64,000 nt of DNA from Stieleria marina (GTDB lineage Bacteria; Planctomycetota; Planctomycetia; Pirellulales; Pirellulaceae): contig CP036526.1 of assembly GCA_007741555.1 (NCBI GenBank), positions 5,890,001 through 5,954,000 of the forward strand. The letters are read 5' to 3'. Below are positions 19,402 to 27,938 of the stretch, piece after piece. Numbering within the stretch: position 1 is the first letter of the stretch; each line of letters starts with the position of its first letter. The translations under genes were made by a program, and so were the position numbers. The notes beneath the pieces were generated by a model that saw only the letters and a program-made list of their open reading frames with translations, did not search any database and had not been told where the DNA came from.

Positions 19402-21242
19402 AACTGACACTATGCCGGCGATTCGCTTTGGCTTTCGCTGCGACCTGCGTTTGCTTTGCATCGATCGCCCCCGCGCAGCCTCCTGCTCCGTTGAAAATCG
19501 ATCCGATCCTGCAGGCGGCAGAAGACGCTCGAATCGCGGCGATCGATCGTGCGCGGCCGTCTGCCGTCAGCGTTTATGTGCCAGGTGGTGGCGGTGGCGG
19601 AAGCGGCGTTTTGATTTCGCCCGACGGCTTTGCCCTGACGAACTTTCACGTCTCCAGTCCGGCTGGCGTTTACATGCGTTGCTCGTTAGCCGATGGCAAT
19701 GTCTACGATGCGGTGCTGGTCGGCATCGACCCGGTCGGCGACTTGGCAATGATTCGACTGCTGGGACGCGACGATTTTCCGTTTGCCAGATTAGCTGACA
19801 GCCGACGAGCCCAAGCGGGTGACTGGTGCATGGTCATCGGCAATCCGTTTCTGCTGGCATCGAATTTACAACCGACCGTGACATGGGGAATCCTTAGCGG
19901 CGTTGGTCGTTACCAATATCCCTCGGGCACGCTGCTGGAATACGCCGACTGTTTGCAAACCGACGCATCGATCAACCCGGGCAATTCGGGCGGCCCAATC
20001 TACAACGACCAAGGCGACTTGCTGGGGATTGTCGGACGAGCTTCCTTCGAAAAACGAGGCCGCGTCAACGTGGGCGTCGGATATGCCATTTCGATCCACC
20101 AAGCAAAGAATTTCTTGGGTTACCTTCGTAGCGGACGCGTGGTCGACCATGCCACATTGGGCGCGACCGTCACCACCGAAGAAAACAACGGCGTCAGTGT
20201 TTCCAACATCCTGGAATCCAGTGACGCGTACCGCCGAGGTCTGCGTTACGGCGCCGAAATCCTGGAGATCGATGGGCGTAGCGTCCAAACGGCCAATGAC
20301 GTTCAAAACGTATTGGGCACCCTGCCGTCGCAGTGGCGAGTCAAAATGTCGTTTCGCGATCAAGGCGTCAGAACAGACACACTTGTGCGACTCCGTAGCG
20401 TGCATCGCAAAGACGAGTTGCTACAAAAAATGTCCGCCGCACTGCCCCCGCCTCCGCCACGTGAACAGGAAAAGAAAGAGGAGGACGAAAAGGAGCCTGG
20501 TGATGGCAAGCTGCCGAATCTGGAAGACCTGAAAAAGCTGAAGGACAAGATTCTTCAAAAACCCAAAAAGAAGAAGTACCCCAAGGAAATCGAAAAGCAA
20601 TTGGTGCTTCGCGAAGGCTATGGAAATTATCATTTCAATCTGGCCGAACAAGATCATTTCATTGCGGCATTGCGGGGTCAATTTCCCGGTGGCAAGGCAG
20701 ACGTTTTGCCGACCTGGCATATCGAAGGCGAAACGACCGAAGCGACTCCCCGCCCGGTATCGATCCAAATCGAATCCGGAAACATGGCCTTGAAAGTGGG
20801 CGATGAGGTGTTTGGCTACAAGACGAAGGCTGACCTTTACGAAGCGATCGACCGCGAAACGATCGCTGGAATCTTGCCCGTGCTCGATGCATGGCGACGA
20901 ATGTCGGCTCAAGGTCCTAAAAAGTTCGGTGAAAGCTACTACTTGGGCACGATGCCGCTGCTGGGCGAACGACCGCTCCGCGACTGCATGATCGCAACCG
21001 ATGGCGAACTGGAAGTTCGCTGGCTCAGCCACCCGAAAACTCATTTGGTCGAAGCGGTAGAAGTGTTTGCGGATCGTGATCGTGATCCGGCCGAACTGTT
21101 GGTGGTTCGCAAGAGCGACGAAAAGGGCCAACAGCCAATTGAACTGAAACTTCTGTTTGGAACCCAAGCGAAACTGTCATTTACTGTAAGTTCATGGGAA
21201 ACCAAACTGAATCAATCGCCAAACAGGGAGGACGCCTCGTGA
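19398..21242 (+). CDS. HtrA/Deg-like serine protease with PDZ and novel C-terminal domain
   Basis: Exported S1C-type protease, 614 residues. A signal peptide covers about 1-26. The catalytic triad is intact: H84 in LTNFHVSS, D115 in DPVGDLAMIRL, and S197 in NPGNSGGP. A PDZ domain spans about 255-335 (NGVSVSNILESSDAYRRGLRYGAEILEIDGRSV). Then comes a poly-Pro stretch and a Glu/Lys-rich linker (347-400), and a C-terminal domain of about 210 residues that I do not recognise (from QLVLREGYGNYHFN onward). Start overlaps the upstream stop by four bases (ATGA), and its own stop overlaps the next start (GTGA). This is the only one of the three paralogues with active-site residues. Confidence 0.9.
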   Translation: MKLTLCRRFALAFAATCVCFASIAPAQPPAPLKIDPILQAAEDARIAAIDRARPSAVSVYVPGGGGGGSGVLISPDGFALTNFHVSSPAGVYMRCSLADGNVYDAVLVGIDPVGDLAMIRLLGRDDFPFARLADSRRAQAGDWCMVIGNPFLLASNLQPTVTWGILSGVGRYQYPSGTLLEYADCLQTDASINPGNSGGPIYNDQGDLLGIVGRASFEKRGRVNVGVGYAISIHQAKNFLGYLRSGRVVDHATLGATVTTEENNGVSVSNILESSDAYRRGLRYGAEILEIDGRSVQTANDVQNVLGTLPSQWRVKMSFRDQGVRTDTLVRLRSVHRKDELLQKMSAALPPPPPREQEKKEEDEKEPGDGKLPNLEDLKKLKDKILQKPKKKKYPKEIEKQLVLREGYGNYHFNLAEQDHFIAALRGQFPGGKADVLPTWHIEGETTEATPRPVSIQIESGNMALKVGDEVFGYKTKADLYEAIDRETIAGILPVLDAWRRMSAQGPKKFGESYYLGTMPLLGERPLRDCMIATDGELEVRWLSHPKTHLVEAVEVFADRDRDPAELLVVRKSDEKGQQPIELKLLFGTQAKLSFTVSSWETKLNQSPNREDAS

Positions 21243-22255
21243 TTTGTTTGCGACCAATTACCCTTGGCCTGTGGATCGGTTTTGTAGGCACTCTGTTTGC
21301 CGGCCAACTGGCCGCGCAAGGAAAGCTGTCCGATTTATCAAAGACCGCGCAGGCTCGCGTCGTCAAGATCTACGGTGCGGGCGGACTTGCCGGGCTAGAA
21401 GCGTATCAGAGTGGGTTTCTGGTTTCGCCCGAAGGTCACGTTGCGACGTCGTGGAGCTATGTCCTGGACGTCGATCCGATCGTCGTCTTGGATGACGGCC
21501 GGCGATTCGAATCGAAGATTGTTGGTTTCGAGCCAGCATTGGAATTAGCAGTGCTCAAAATCGAAGCTTCCGAGTTACCGTTTTTCACTGTTAACAAACA
21601 GTCTGGCATTCAATGGGGCGATCCCGTTCTTGCGGTTAGCAATTTGTTCGGCATTGCCGCGGGCAACGAACCAGCCAGTGTCATGCAAGGCACGGTTGCG
21701 TCGATCACGGATCTGGATGCGAGACGTGGCACGTACAAAACACCGTATCGCGGGCAAGTTTTGATCCTGGATTTGATCGCCAACAACCCGGGTGCCGCTG
21801 GCGGCGCATTGGTCGACGCCCAAGGCGAACTGGTCGGCATGCTGGGCAAAGAACTACGCGACGCCGCGACCGGTGTTTGGTTGAACTATGCGATCCCGTC
21901 CGATGCGCTTCGCGGAGCGATTGGAGACATCATTGCTGGCCGCAAATCCAGCGTCGTCGACACTTCCAAACCGATGTTAGATCGCGGCAAGTCTCATTCG
22001 CCCAAGTCATTGGGCTTGGTCTTGATCCCCGATGTTCTCGAAGCAACGCCTGCGTATGTTGACGATGTGCTGGCCGATAGTGCGGCGATGCGAGCGGGCA
22101 TTCGCCCAGACGATCTTGTATTGCTGGTCGATGGCCGCCGTGTCGAAAACCAACGAAGCCTGCGCGAATTGATGCGTCGGATCGATCGACGTGACGAAGT
22201 CGAAATCACTGTTCAACGCGACACAGAAATTGTTCCCTTGATGTTGCGTCCCTAA
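21239..22255 (+). CDS. HtrA-like pseudoprotease with PDZ domain
   Basis: I choose GTG at 21239: GGGAGG lies seven bases upstream, the codon overlaps the previous stop (GTGA), and it yields a signal peptide (ICLRPITLGLWIGFVGTLFAGQLAAQ). The 338-residue product keeps the trypsin-like layout but has lost the triad. The His position reads S73 (GHVATSWSYV), the Asp position E102 (EPALELAVLKI), and the Ser position A187 (NPGAAGGA). The structural glycines and the flanking VGxxP and NPGxxGG patterns remain. A PDZ domain occupies about 255-335 (VLADSAAMRAGIRPDDLVLLVDGRRV). It is probably a regulator, substrate-holding or oligomer subunit for the active protease just upstream. Confidence 0.87.
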   Translation: MICLRPITLGLWIGFVGTLFAGQLAAQGKLSDLSKTAQARVVKIYGAGGLAGLEAYQSGFLVSPEGHVATSWSYVLDVDPIVVLDDGRRFESKIVGFEPALELAVLKIEASELPFFTVNKQSGIQWGDPVLAVSNLFGIAAGNEPASVMQGTVASITDLDARRGTYKTPYRGQVLILDLIANNPGAAGGALVDAQGELVGMLGKELRDAATGVWLNYAIPSDALRGAIGDIIAGRKSSVVDTSKPMLDRGKSHSPKSLGLVLIPDVLEATPAYVDDVLADSAAMRAGIRPDDLVLLVDGRRVENQRSLRELMRRIDRRDEVEITVQRDTEIVPLMLRP

Positions 22256-22268
22256 TCCTGTGATCCCC

Positions 22269-24260
22269 ATGAAATTGTTTTCAAGGCAAACCGCAACCTC
22301 GGCTTGCATCCTGGCTCTGTTAGCGCTGCACGGCGCCGAGCAAACACACTCGCAGGACGTTGTTTATCGCGGTGCAATGGCCAATGCGGTTCGCGATGCT
22401 GCCAATCGTTTTTTGCCGTCCGTCGTGACCGTCGAAATCATCGGGGCGGTCGGTCAAGCTGACGGCGAAGTCGAACAGGATGCGCCGACGTCAGGCATCG
22501 TGGTCGACGACTCCGGTTTCATCCTGGCGTCCAGCATTGTCGTGCGACGTCCTTCGGCCAGCATTTTGGTCGTGCTACCCGACCGCACGCGACACGCCGC
22601 AACCGTGGTGGCAAAAGACCAGCATCGTGAATTGATCTTGTTGAAAATCAAGACCGACAAGCAGCTGGTAGCCGTCGACCTGCCAAGCAAACTGGATCTC
22701 CGAGTCGGGCAAACCACGATTGCAGTGGGACGCTACGGTGCAGATGCATCACCGATTGTCAGCAACGGCGTCCTGAGCGCGACCCAACGACTCGATGGCA
22801 TTGCACTGCAAACGGATGCAAGAGTTTCGCCTGCTTTTTACGGCGGACCGCTGATTGATTTAGCGGGGAACCTGCTGGGTGTCCTGGTTCCCGCTGTTGC
22901 TCCCGGCGGAGCCCCCGACGCGACCAGCTGGTATGACTCAGGCATTGCGTTTGCAATCCCCGCGGACGTTATCCAACGCAAACTTGAACGACTTAAAGCC
23001 GGCACTGACATCAACAAGGGCTTGATTGGAATCGTGCCCAAAACAGACGATCCGCTCAAAGCCGGCACCAAGCTTGCCGCCGTCCGAACACGGTCACCTG
23101 CGGAATTAGGAGGCTTGAAACCGGGTGACGAAATCACGTCACTGGCAGGACAGAAGGTGAAGCGGTTTCAACAGATCAAACAGATTCTGGGAAGCTACGA
23201 CGCGGGCGAAACCATCTCGATCGAGTTTGCTCGCGATGGCAAATCACAGTCCGTCGAAATCGAATTGATCGACAGCATTCCACCACTGCAGCCGCAACGA
23301 TTGGGATTCATCGCTCGTGAAGAAACCGTGACGGACAAAGATGATGACGCAGAGGACCCCAAAGAAGGTGACGACGCCAAACTGTCGGTGGTCGTCGATC
23401 AAATCCTGCCCGGCTCTCCTGCCGAAGGACAGCTGAAAGGCGGCGATGTCATTTTAAATGTCAATGAAGCGACGGCCTCAGACACGCAATCACTTCGCTC
23501 GCTGATGGTGGCGGCCGAGCCGGGCAAGGTGATGACAATCCAGGTTCTGCGCGACAAAGAAGAAAAGACGATCTTCGTGACGCCTGCCAGCATCGCTGGA
23601 CCGATCGCTGACGAAGTGCCTGAAGCCTGGGAAAAACAAGGCGAAAAGGAATGGAAAGTTTCGCCGCTAAAACTCCCCGACGTCAGTAACGCTGCCGCAT
23701 TTGTCGGGCCCGATGACGACGATGAATCGACGGAGCAATTGGGCCTTTTGGTGATGCTGCTGAACCCCGGGCAAGGCAAGCCGGAAAAGGTACTTGAATC
23801 GTGGCCCAACCTGGCTCGTCAACACGGCGTGGTCGTGTGTGCAATTGCACCGGCGGCCGACGAGCGATGGCGTTCGAAAGAAATTGACGTGGTTTCGCGA
23901 TTCGCCGGTGCGATTCTGAAGAAAGTAACGATCGAAGAATCCGCTGTTGCCGTGGCTGCATCCGGAGCCCTCGATGGCGGAAAAGCCGAAGCGGGCGATT
24001 CCATGGCGTTGGCCGTCGCGATCTCCGCCAGCGAGACGTTTTTCGGAGTCGCGATATCTCACGAAGCACGTCCTCCGGCGGTCAGGCTGCGTGAAAATGA
24101 AGCGGACGCATCACTGCAACTATTGCTTCCAATCAAATCGGCCGATGATCTACCGACATGGGGCACAGCGCTTCAAAAATCGGGATATCCCGTCGTTTTC
24201 GGCGGTGCAACCGATAGCCAACGCTTGCTAAAGTGGGTGCGACTGCTCCAGTCGATCTAA
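22269..24260 (+). CDS. HtrA-like pseudoprotease with two PDZ domains and C-terminal domain
   Basis: A 663-residue secreted protein from ATG 22269; an in-frame GTG lies nine bases earlier at 22260, and residue numbers here count from that GTG. A signal peptide (to about 32, THSQ) leads to a trypsin-like fold whose triad is gone: I93 for His (FILASSIVV), E124 for Asp (DQHRELILLKI), Y194 for Ser (SPAFYGGP). Two PDZ domains follow, at about 255-340 (RSPAELGGLKPGDEITSLAG) and 375-440 (LPGSPAEGQLKGGDVILNVNE). An acidic stretch (about 358-373) separates them. The last ~210 residues (from about 455) have alternating strands and helices with an AVAASGA turn that recalls an alpha/beta-hydrolase elbow. 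Fourth in the cluster's reading order by overlap/spacing. Confidence 0.85.
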   Translation: MKLFSRQTATSACILALLALHGAEQTHSQDVVYRGAMANAVRDAANRFLPSVVTVEIIGAVGQADGEVEQDAPTSGIVVDDSGFILASSIVVRRPSASILVVLPDRTRHAATVVAKDQHRELILLKIKTDKQLVAVDLPSKLDLRVGQTTIAVGRYGADASPIVSNGVLSATQRLDGIALQTDARVSPAFYGGPLIDLAGNLLGVLVPAVAPGGAPDATSWYDSGIAFAIPADVIQRKLERLKAGTDINKGLIGIVPKTDDPLKAGTKLAAVRTRSPAELGGLKPGDEITSLAGQKVKRFQQIKQILGSYDAGETISIEFARDGKSQSVEIELIDSIPPLQPQRLGFIAREETVTDKDDDAEDPKEGDDAKLSVVVDQILPGSPAEGQLKGGDVILNVNEATASDTQSLRSLMVAAEPGKVMTIQVLRDKEEKTIFVTPASIAGPIADEVPEAWEKQGEKEWKVSPLKLPDVSNAAAFVGPDDDDESTEQLGLLVMLLNPGQGKPEKVLESWPNLARQHGVVVCAIAPAADERWRSKEIDVVSRFAGAILKKVTIEESAVAVAASGALDGGKAEAGDSMALAVAISASETFFGVAISHEARPPAVRLRENEADASLQLLLPIKSADDLPTWGTALQKSGYPVVFGGATDSQRLLKWVRLLQSI

Positions 24261-24295
24261 CAAATTCCCGATGACACCCAACGAGGACTACAGCA

Positions 24296-25183
24296 ATGTC
24301 AAGCATGACCAGCATTCCTGCCGCGATCGTTTTCTGTCTCGCACTGGCGACGCCCAGCCTGGCGGTCGCTCAAGATTTATCCGTAGGCGACGATCATGCT
24401 GATTTGCAGCAGCAGGACCAGTTTCAGCAATGGATCGAGCAACTGGATTCACCCAAGTTTGCAGAACGTGTAAATGCGACGCGAAAGCTGCAACAACTTG
24501 GAGCACGCGCTATCGGGCCGCTGACCAAGGTAGTGCTGGACGGAAACTCCGATGCGGCCGACCGAGCGATCGGAATCCTCAGAAAGCACTCGCAAAGCAA
24601 CTCGCCCGAGCGATCCAGTGCTGCACGAAAAGCCTTGGAACAAATCGCAAAACAACTGGGCCATCCCAAGGCTTCCGTCGCAAAACAAATCTTAGATTCT
24701 GAATCTCAACCGCAAACCGCCCCCAACGCTCAACGACCGCAACAGCTGGCTCCGCCCATCCAACTTGCCCCCCCAATCCGACAACAGACGCGTGTTAGCG
24801 TTTCCGTCAAAACAGTGAATGGCAAACGAGAAATTTCGGTCGACGAAAACGGCCGCAGTTTCCGCTTCAAGGACAACGACCAAGGATTGAAAGTCGAACG
24901 TCCCGATGCGAAAGGCGGCGTGCAAACCAAGCAGTACAAAAACGAAGACGAATTGAAAACGGCCGACACAGAGGCCTACAAGGTCTATCAACGATACGCG
25001 TCGGGAAAGGGAAACCAATTCCAGATTCAGCTAAATCAACGTGGCTTTCCGCGTGGTCTTCCGCCTGGATTCCTGCCGCCGCAATTCCCCGGTTTTCAGC
25101 CACCAGAATTGCAAGTCCCACGCCGGCAAATCCAACCGCGCCGGCAACCCAAACCGCCCGAACCCGACTTGATCGAAGTCTAG
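24296..25183 (+). CDS. secreted HEAT-like repeat protein with Pro/Gln-rich tail
   Basis: A 295-residue exported protein. A signal peptide (about 1-25, ending AVAQ) is followed by helices at 40-125 with HEAT-type pattern (LDSPKFAERVNATRKLQQLGARAIGPL, in segments, then AADRAIGILRKH). Such modules are common in planctomycete secreted proteins. A Pro/Gln-rich linker (about 138-165) leads to a small beta-rich part (VSVSVKTVNGKREISVDENG) and a proline- and aromatic-rich C-terminus (FPRGLPPGFLPPQFPGF). GAGGA lies eight bases before the ATG. It sits 35 bases after the two-PDZ pseudoprotease and is probably cotranscribed. It may be a scaffold or substrate adaptor in the same compartment; this is inferred from position. 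Confidence 0.72.
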   Translation: MSSMTSIPAAIVFCLALATPSLAVAQDLSVGDDHADLQQQDQFQQWIEQLDSPKFAERVNATRKLQQLGARAIGPLTKVVLDGNSDAADRAIGILRKHSQSNSPERSSAARKALEQIAKQLGHPKASVAKQILDSESQPQTAPNAQRPQQLAPPIQLAPPIRQQTRVSVSVKTVNGKREISVDENGRSFRFKDNDQGLKVERPDAKGGVQTKQYKNEDELKTADTEAYKVYQRYASGKGNQFQIQLNQRGFPRGLPPGFLPPQFPGFQPPELQVPRRQIQPRRQPKPPEPDLIEV

Positions 25184-25222
25184 ACACGACTTCCACATAA
25201 ACTCTTAGGCGGTTTCAACCTG

Positions 25223-25858
25223 ATGTCCGACGACGGCTTTGATCAATCCACTTTCGTGAACAACCCATACCGTCCGACAAATGTTGGTCGGCAGATGCAT
25301 GGGGAAAGCCTTTCGTTGCCGCCGGGGCAAACGCGAGGCATGACGGGACACACGACTGTGCTGGGCGTGCTGATGGTCGTCCAAGGTGTTTTTGATTTTC
25401 TGGCAGGCATCATGGTTGGAGTCTACGCCTGGTTTATGCCGGAACTCTTTATGCAGATGCAGGCCGAGGCGGCCAAACGGGCGGCGCAAAACGGTGGCGC
25501 AGCTCCTCAAGGAATGCCACCGGACATGGGAATGTACATCGCCATCGGCGGCGGGATCATTGCGGCGGTCTTGGTGCTGATCGGTGTATTATTGATCTAC
25601 AGCGGAATCGGGGTGACCAGCTACCGCAGACGTGGACTGGCAATCGCGTCGCTGTTACTTGGTGTGCTTACGCTGATGACCTGCTACTGTTTTCCTACCT
25701 CGCTGATTTTGGGCGTGTACGGACTGATCGTCTTGTTCAATCAGAGCGTGACGCTGGCTTTCCATTTGCGGGGCGAAGGAAATTCGGCGACCGACATTCA
25801 ACGAGCCTTTCTATCGCCGCCTTCGTACCCTAATGAGCCTGCGAACGAGGGATCATGA
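25223..25858 (+). CDS. small multi-pass membrane protein, unknown function
   Basis: A 211-residue membrane protein. A polar N-terminus with NPYRPT (about 13-20) precedes four hydrophobic segments: near 45-67, 107-128 (IAIGGGIIAAVLVLIGVLLI), 137-150 and 153-175. The loop after the first helix is Met/Ala/Gln-rich. The NPYRPT-plus-four-helix architecture is seen in many planctomycete proteins of unknown role (general knowledge, not searched). Its stop overlaps the start of the next gene as ATGA, so the two small membrane proteins are translationally coupled and probably form a pair at the end of the protease cluster. Confidence 0.75.
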   Translation: MSDDGFDQSTFVNNPYRPTNVGRQMHGESLSLPPGQTRGMTGHTTVLGVLMVVQGVFDFLAGIMVGVYAWFMPELFMQMQAEAAKRAAQNGGAAPQGMPPDMGMYIAIGGGIIAAVLVLIGVLLIYSGIGVTSYRRRGLAIASLLLGVLTLMTCYCFPTSLILGVYGLIVLFNQSVTLAFHLRGEGNSATDIQRAFLSPPSYPNEPANEGS

Positions 25859-26586
25859 GCAACACGCCCAAACATTCAGCGGCTGGTTCCGCCCCAGCTG
25901 CGGCATCGATTTCGGACTCTGACTCCAATCCGTTAACCAATCCACACGACAGCTTCCGCCCCACCGCCGAACCATCACACACGGCGCTCAAGCCAACCGG
26001 GGTGACAGTCGCCGGCGTGATCAGCTTGCTAGCCGGGATGAGCGGCATACTGATCGGCGTCATGGTCATTGTGCAGGTGTTATTTGGCCAGCAGATTTCG
26101 GATGCCCTGATGCCCGCTGGCGCGCAAGCTCAGGCCCAACGCGATATGAATGCGGCCATGGCTGCGATCAACGCCAAGTACATCATCCCGCACGTCCTTT
26201 CGTCACTTGGCGGCCTGGCGATCTCGACATGCCTGATCATCGGCGGCATCGGTTGCTTGGCGTCAAAGTCCTGGACACCGCGTTGGATGGGCAAAACGCT
26301 TTTGGCGTTGCTGGTTTATGAAGTGCTGCGAACAATTTTTTACGTCGCGTTGCAATTCGAAACGATACCGCTTGTCCAACTTCACATGGACAACATCGCG
26401 GATGCCAATTCTGGCAACGGCGGCCCGCCAGCAGCGATGGTTCAGTCGATCCAGAAGATCTCGATGATCATCGGATTTGCATTCTGGGCGACCTGGTTCG
26501 TCGTCAAATGCGGGATTGCAATTTGGGGACGTCGATACTTTGGCCGCGACTACGTACGTGACTATTTCAAGACCAACAGCAACTGA
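25855..26586 (+). CDS. small multi-pass membrane protein, partner of preceding gene
   Basis: A 243-residue protein with a Ser/Ala/Pro-rich soluble N-terminus (about 1-48), then about four hydrophobic segments: GVTVAGVISLLAGMSGILIG region (about 48-75), a helix near 112-135, one near 142-160, and one near 200-222. The loop with QAQAQRDMNAAMAAINAKY resembles the Met/Gln-rich loop of the upstream protein, and the two look like distant paralogues. The ATG overlaps the upstream stop. No catalytic motif is visible. Confidence 0.72.
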   Translation: MSNTPKHSAAGSAPAAASISDSDSNPLTNPHDSFRPTAEPSHTALKPTGVTVAGVISLLAGMSGILIGVMVIVQVLFGQQISDALMPAGAQAQAQRDMNAAMAAINAKYIIPHVLSSLGGLAISTCLIIGGIGCLASKSWTPRWMGKTLLALLVYEVLRTIFYVALQFETIPLVQLHMDNIADANSGNGGPPAAMVQSIQKISMIIGFAFWATWFVVKCGIAIWGRRYFGRDYVRDYFKTNSN

Positions 26587-26740
26587 ACCGCTGACTCGAT
26601 CATACGAAGCGACTCAGCGGTGCCGTTAGCTGATGCTTGCTGGCACTAGCTGTCGCCCGACAACGTTGCCGCCCCTCGCAACTGCGAAGGGGCTCTCCAG
26701 AGATCTGGCTCGGCAAATCCCGCCGATGTTCTACGTGCTT

Positions 26741-27781
26741 TTACAGCGTGATGATCTTGCCCGACTTGGCACTTTCATAAATGCCTTCGATCACTTCGAC
26801 ACTGCGGCGGCCTTCATGACCATCAATGCTTGGTGACGTGTCATTGTTGATGGCGTTGACCAAATCCTCGAACAACAACGTGTGCCCATGGTGCCCGATC
26901 GCGGATGGGTCAGCTGCACCACCACCGCTTTCGGTTTTGCCCGTCATTTCTTTTCGGATTCGTTCGTCTTCGGGAGTCTCGTTTGCAAACTGCCACGTGT
27001 GAATGTCTTCTTCTTGCAGCACAGCGGTTCCCTCGCTGCCACAGATTTCGATGCGTTTGAGCGCACCGGGGAACGCCGTCGTGGTCGCTTCGATCACGCC
27101 TAATGCGCCGTTGGCGAATCGCAACGTTGCCACCGCGACGTCTTCGACTTCGATTCGCTCGTGCGTCAACGTATCCGTCATCGCGCTGATATGCGTCACA
27201 GGTCCCATCAACCAAACCAGCAGATCCACTGAGTGGATGGCTTGGTTCATCAGTGCGCCGCCGCCATCAAGTGCCCATGTCCCGCGCCATGCGCCGCTGT
27301 CGTAGTATTCTTGGCTGCGATACCACTTCACATAGGCGTCGCCCATGGTGATTTTTCCGAATCGGCCAGCATCGACGGCCTTTTTGATCAACATGCTCGA
27401 TTCGTGAAAACGACTTTGAAATGTCGTCGCCAATTTGACGCCCGATTTTTCGCAGGCCGCGATAATTTGGTCACATTTGGCGGTCGTCACTTCCAGGGGC
27501 TTTTCAACCAGGATGTGCTTGCCAGCCGCGGCTGCTTCCAAGCCCGGATCCAAGTGAGCACCGCTGGGCGAACAAATCGAAACGGCTCCGATGGCGGGAT
27601 CGGCCAACATTGCCTCCAGCGTATCGTATGCTGGGCACTGGTTCTCAGCGGCAAATGACTTTGCTCGGTCGACGTTTCGGTCCGTGCAACCGGCCAAGTG
27701 GGCGCCCTTTGCGTCGGCGATCGCTTTGGCGTGAAAGCCTGCGATCATGCCACATCCAATGACTCCAAATCCAATGCTCAT
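26741..27781 (-). CDS. Gfo/Idh/MocA family NAD(P)-dependent oxidoreductase
   Basis: Sugar- or inositol-type dehydrogenase, 346 residues from ATG 27781. That start follows GGGGAT at a good distance and gives the canonical N-terminus MSIGFGVIGCGMIAGFHAKA; the 17 residues upstream are unlikely to be translated. The Rossmann GxGxxA/G motif is in the first 15 residues. The EKP motif (LVEKPLEVT) is near 95, and the C-terminal domain holds HSVDLLVWLMG, matching the HxxDxxxxL pattern. The exact sugar substrate is unknown. It is divergent from mfd and has about 150 bases of featureless sequence between it and the protease cluster. Confidence 0.9.
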   Translation of the reverse strand: MSIGFGVIGCGMIAGFHAKAIADAKGAHLAGCTDRNVDRAKSFAAENQCPAYDTLEAMLADPAIGAVSICSPSGAHLDPGLEAAAAGKHILVEKPLEVTTAKCDQIIAACEKSGVKLATTFQSRFHESSMLIKKAVDAGRFGKITMGDAYVKWYRSQEYYDSGAWRGTWALDGGGALMNQAIHSVDLLVWLMGPVTHISAMTDTLTHERIEVEDVAVATLRFANGALGVIEATTTAFPGALKRIEICGSEGTAVLQEEDIHTWQFANETPEDERIRKEMTGKTESGGGAADPSAIGHHGHTLLFEDLVNAINNDTSPSIDGHEGRRSVEVIEGIYESAKSGKIITL

Positions 27782-27938
27782 CGTGTTTATCCCCAGTCCG
27801 CTTGGCGGCAAATTTTTTTGGCAATTAGTCAAAACGCTTCAAACAACGGCTTTGCCACCGATCCACTCGGCATAGGCAAAACTCGCTTAACACGATACGG
27901 TTTTTATCCTCAAGCACCACCGCTGGTATCGCACAGAC

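Noticed and set aside
20421-21167. 248-codon minus-strand frame inside the protease gene
   Set aside because: It overlaps the C-terminal part of the HtrA-like gene and has the Phe/Gln/Arg-rich look of an antisense frame.
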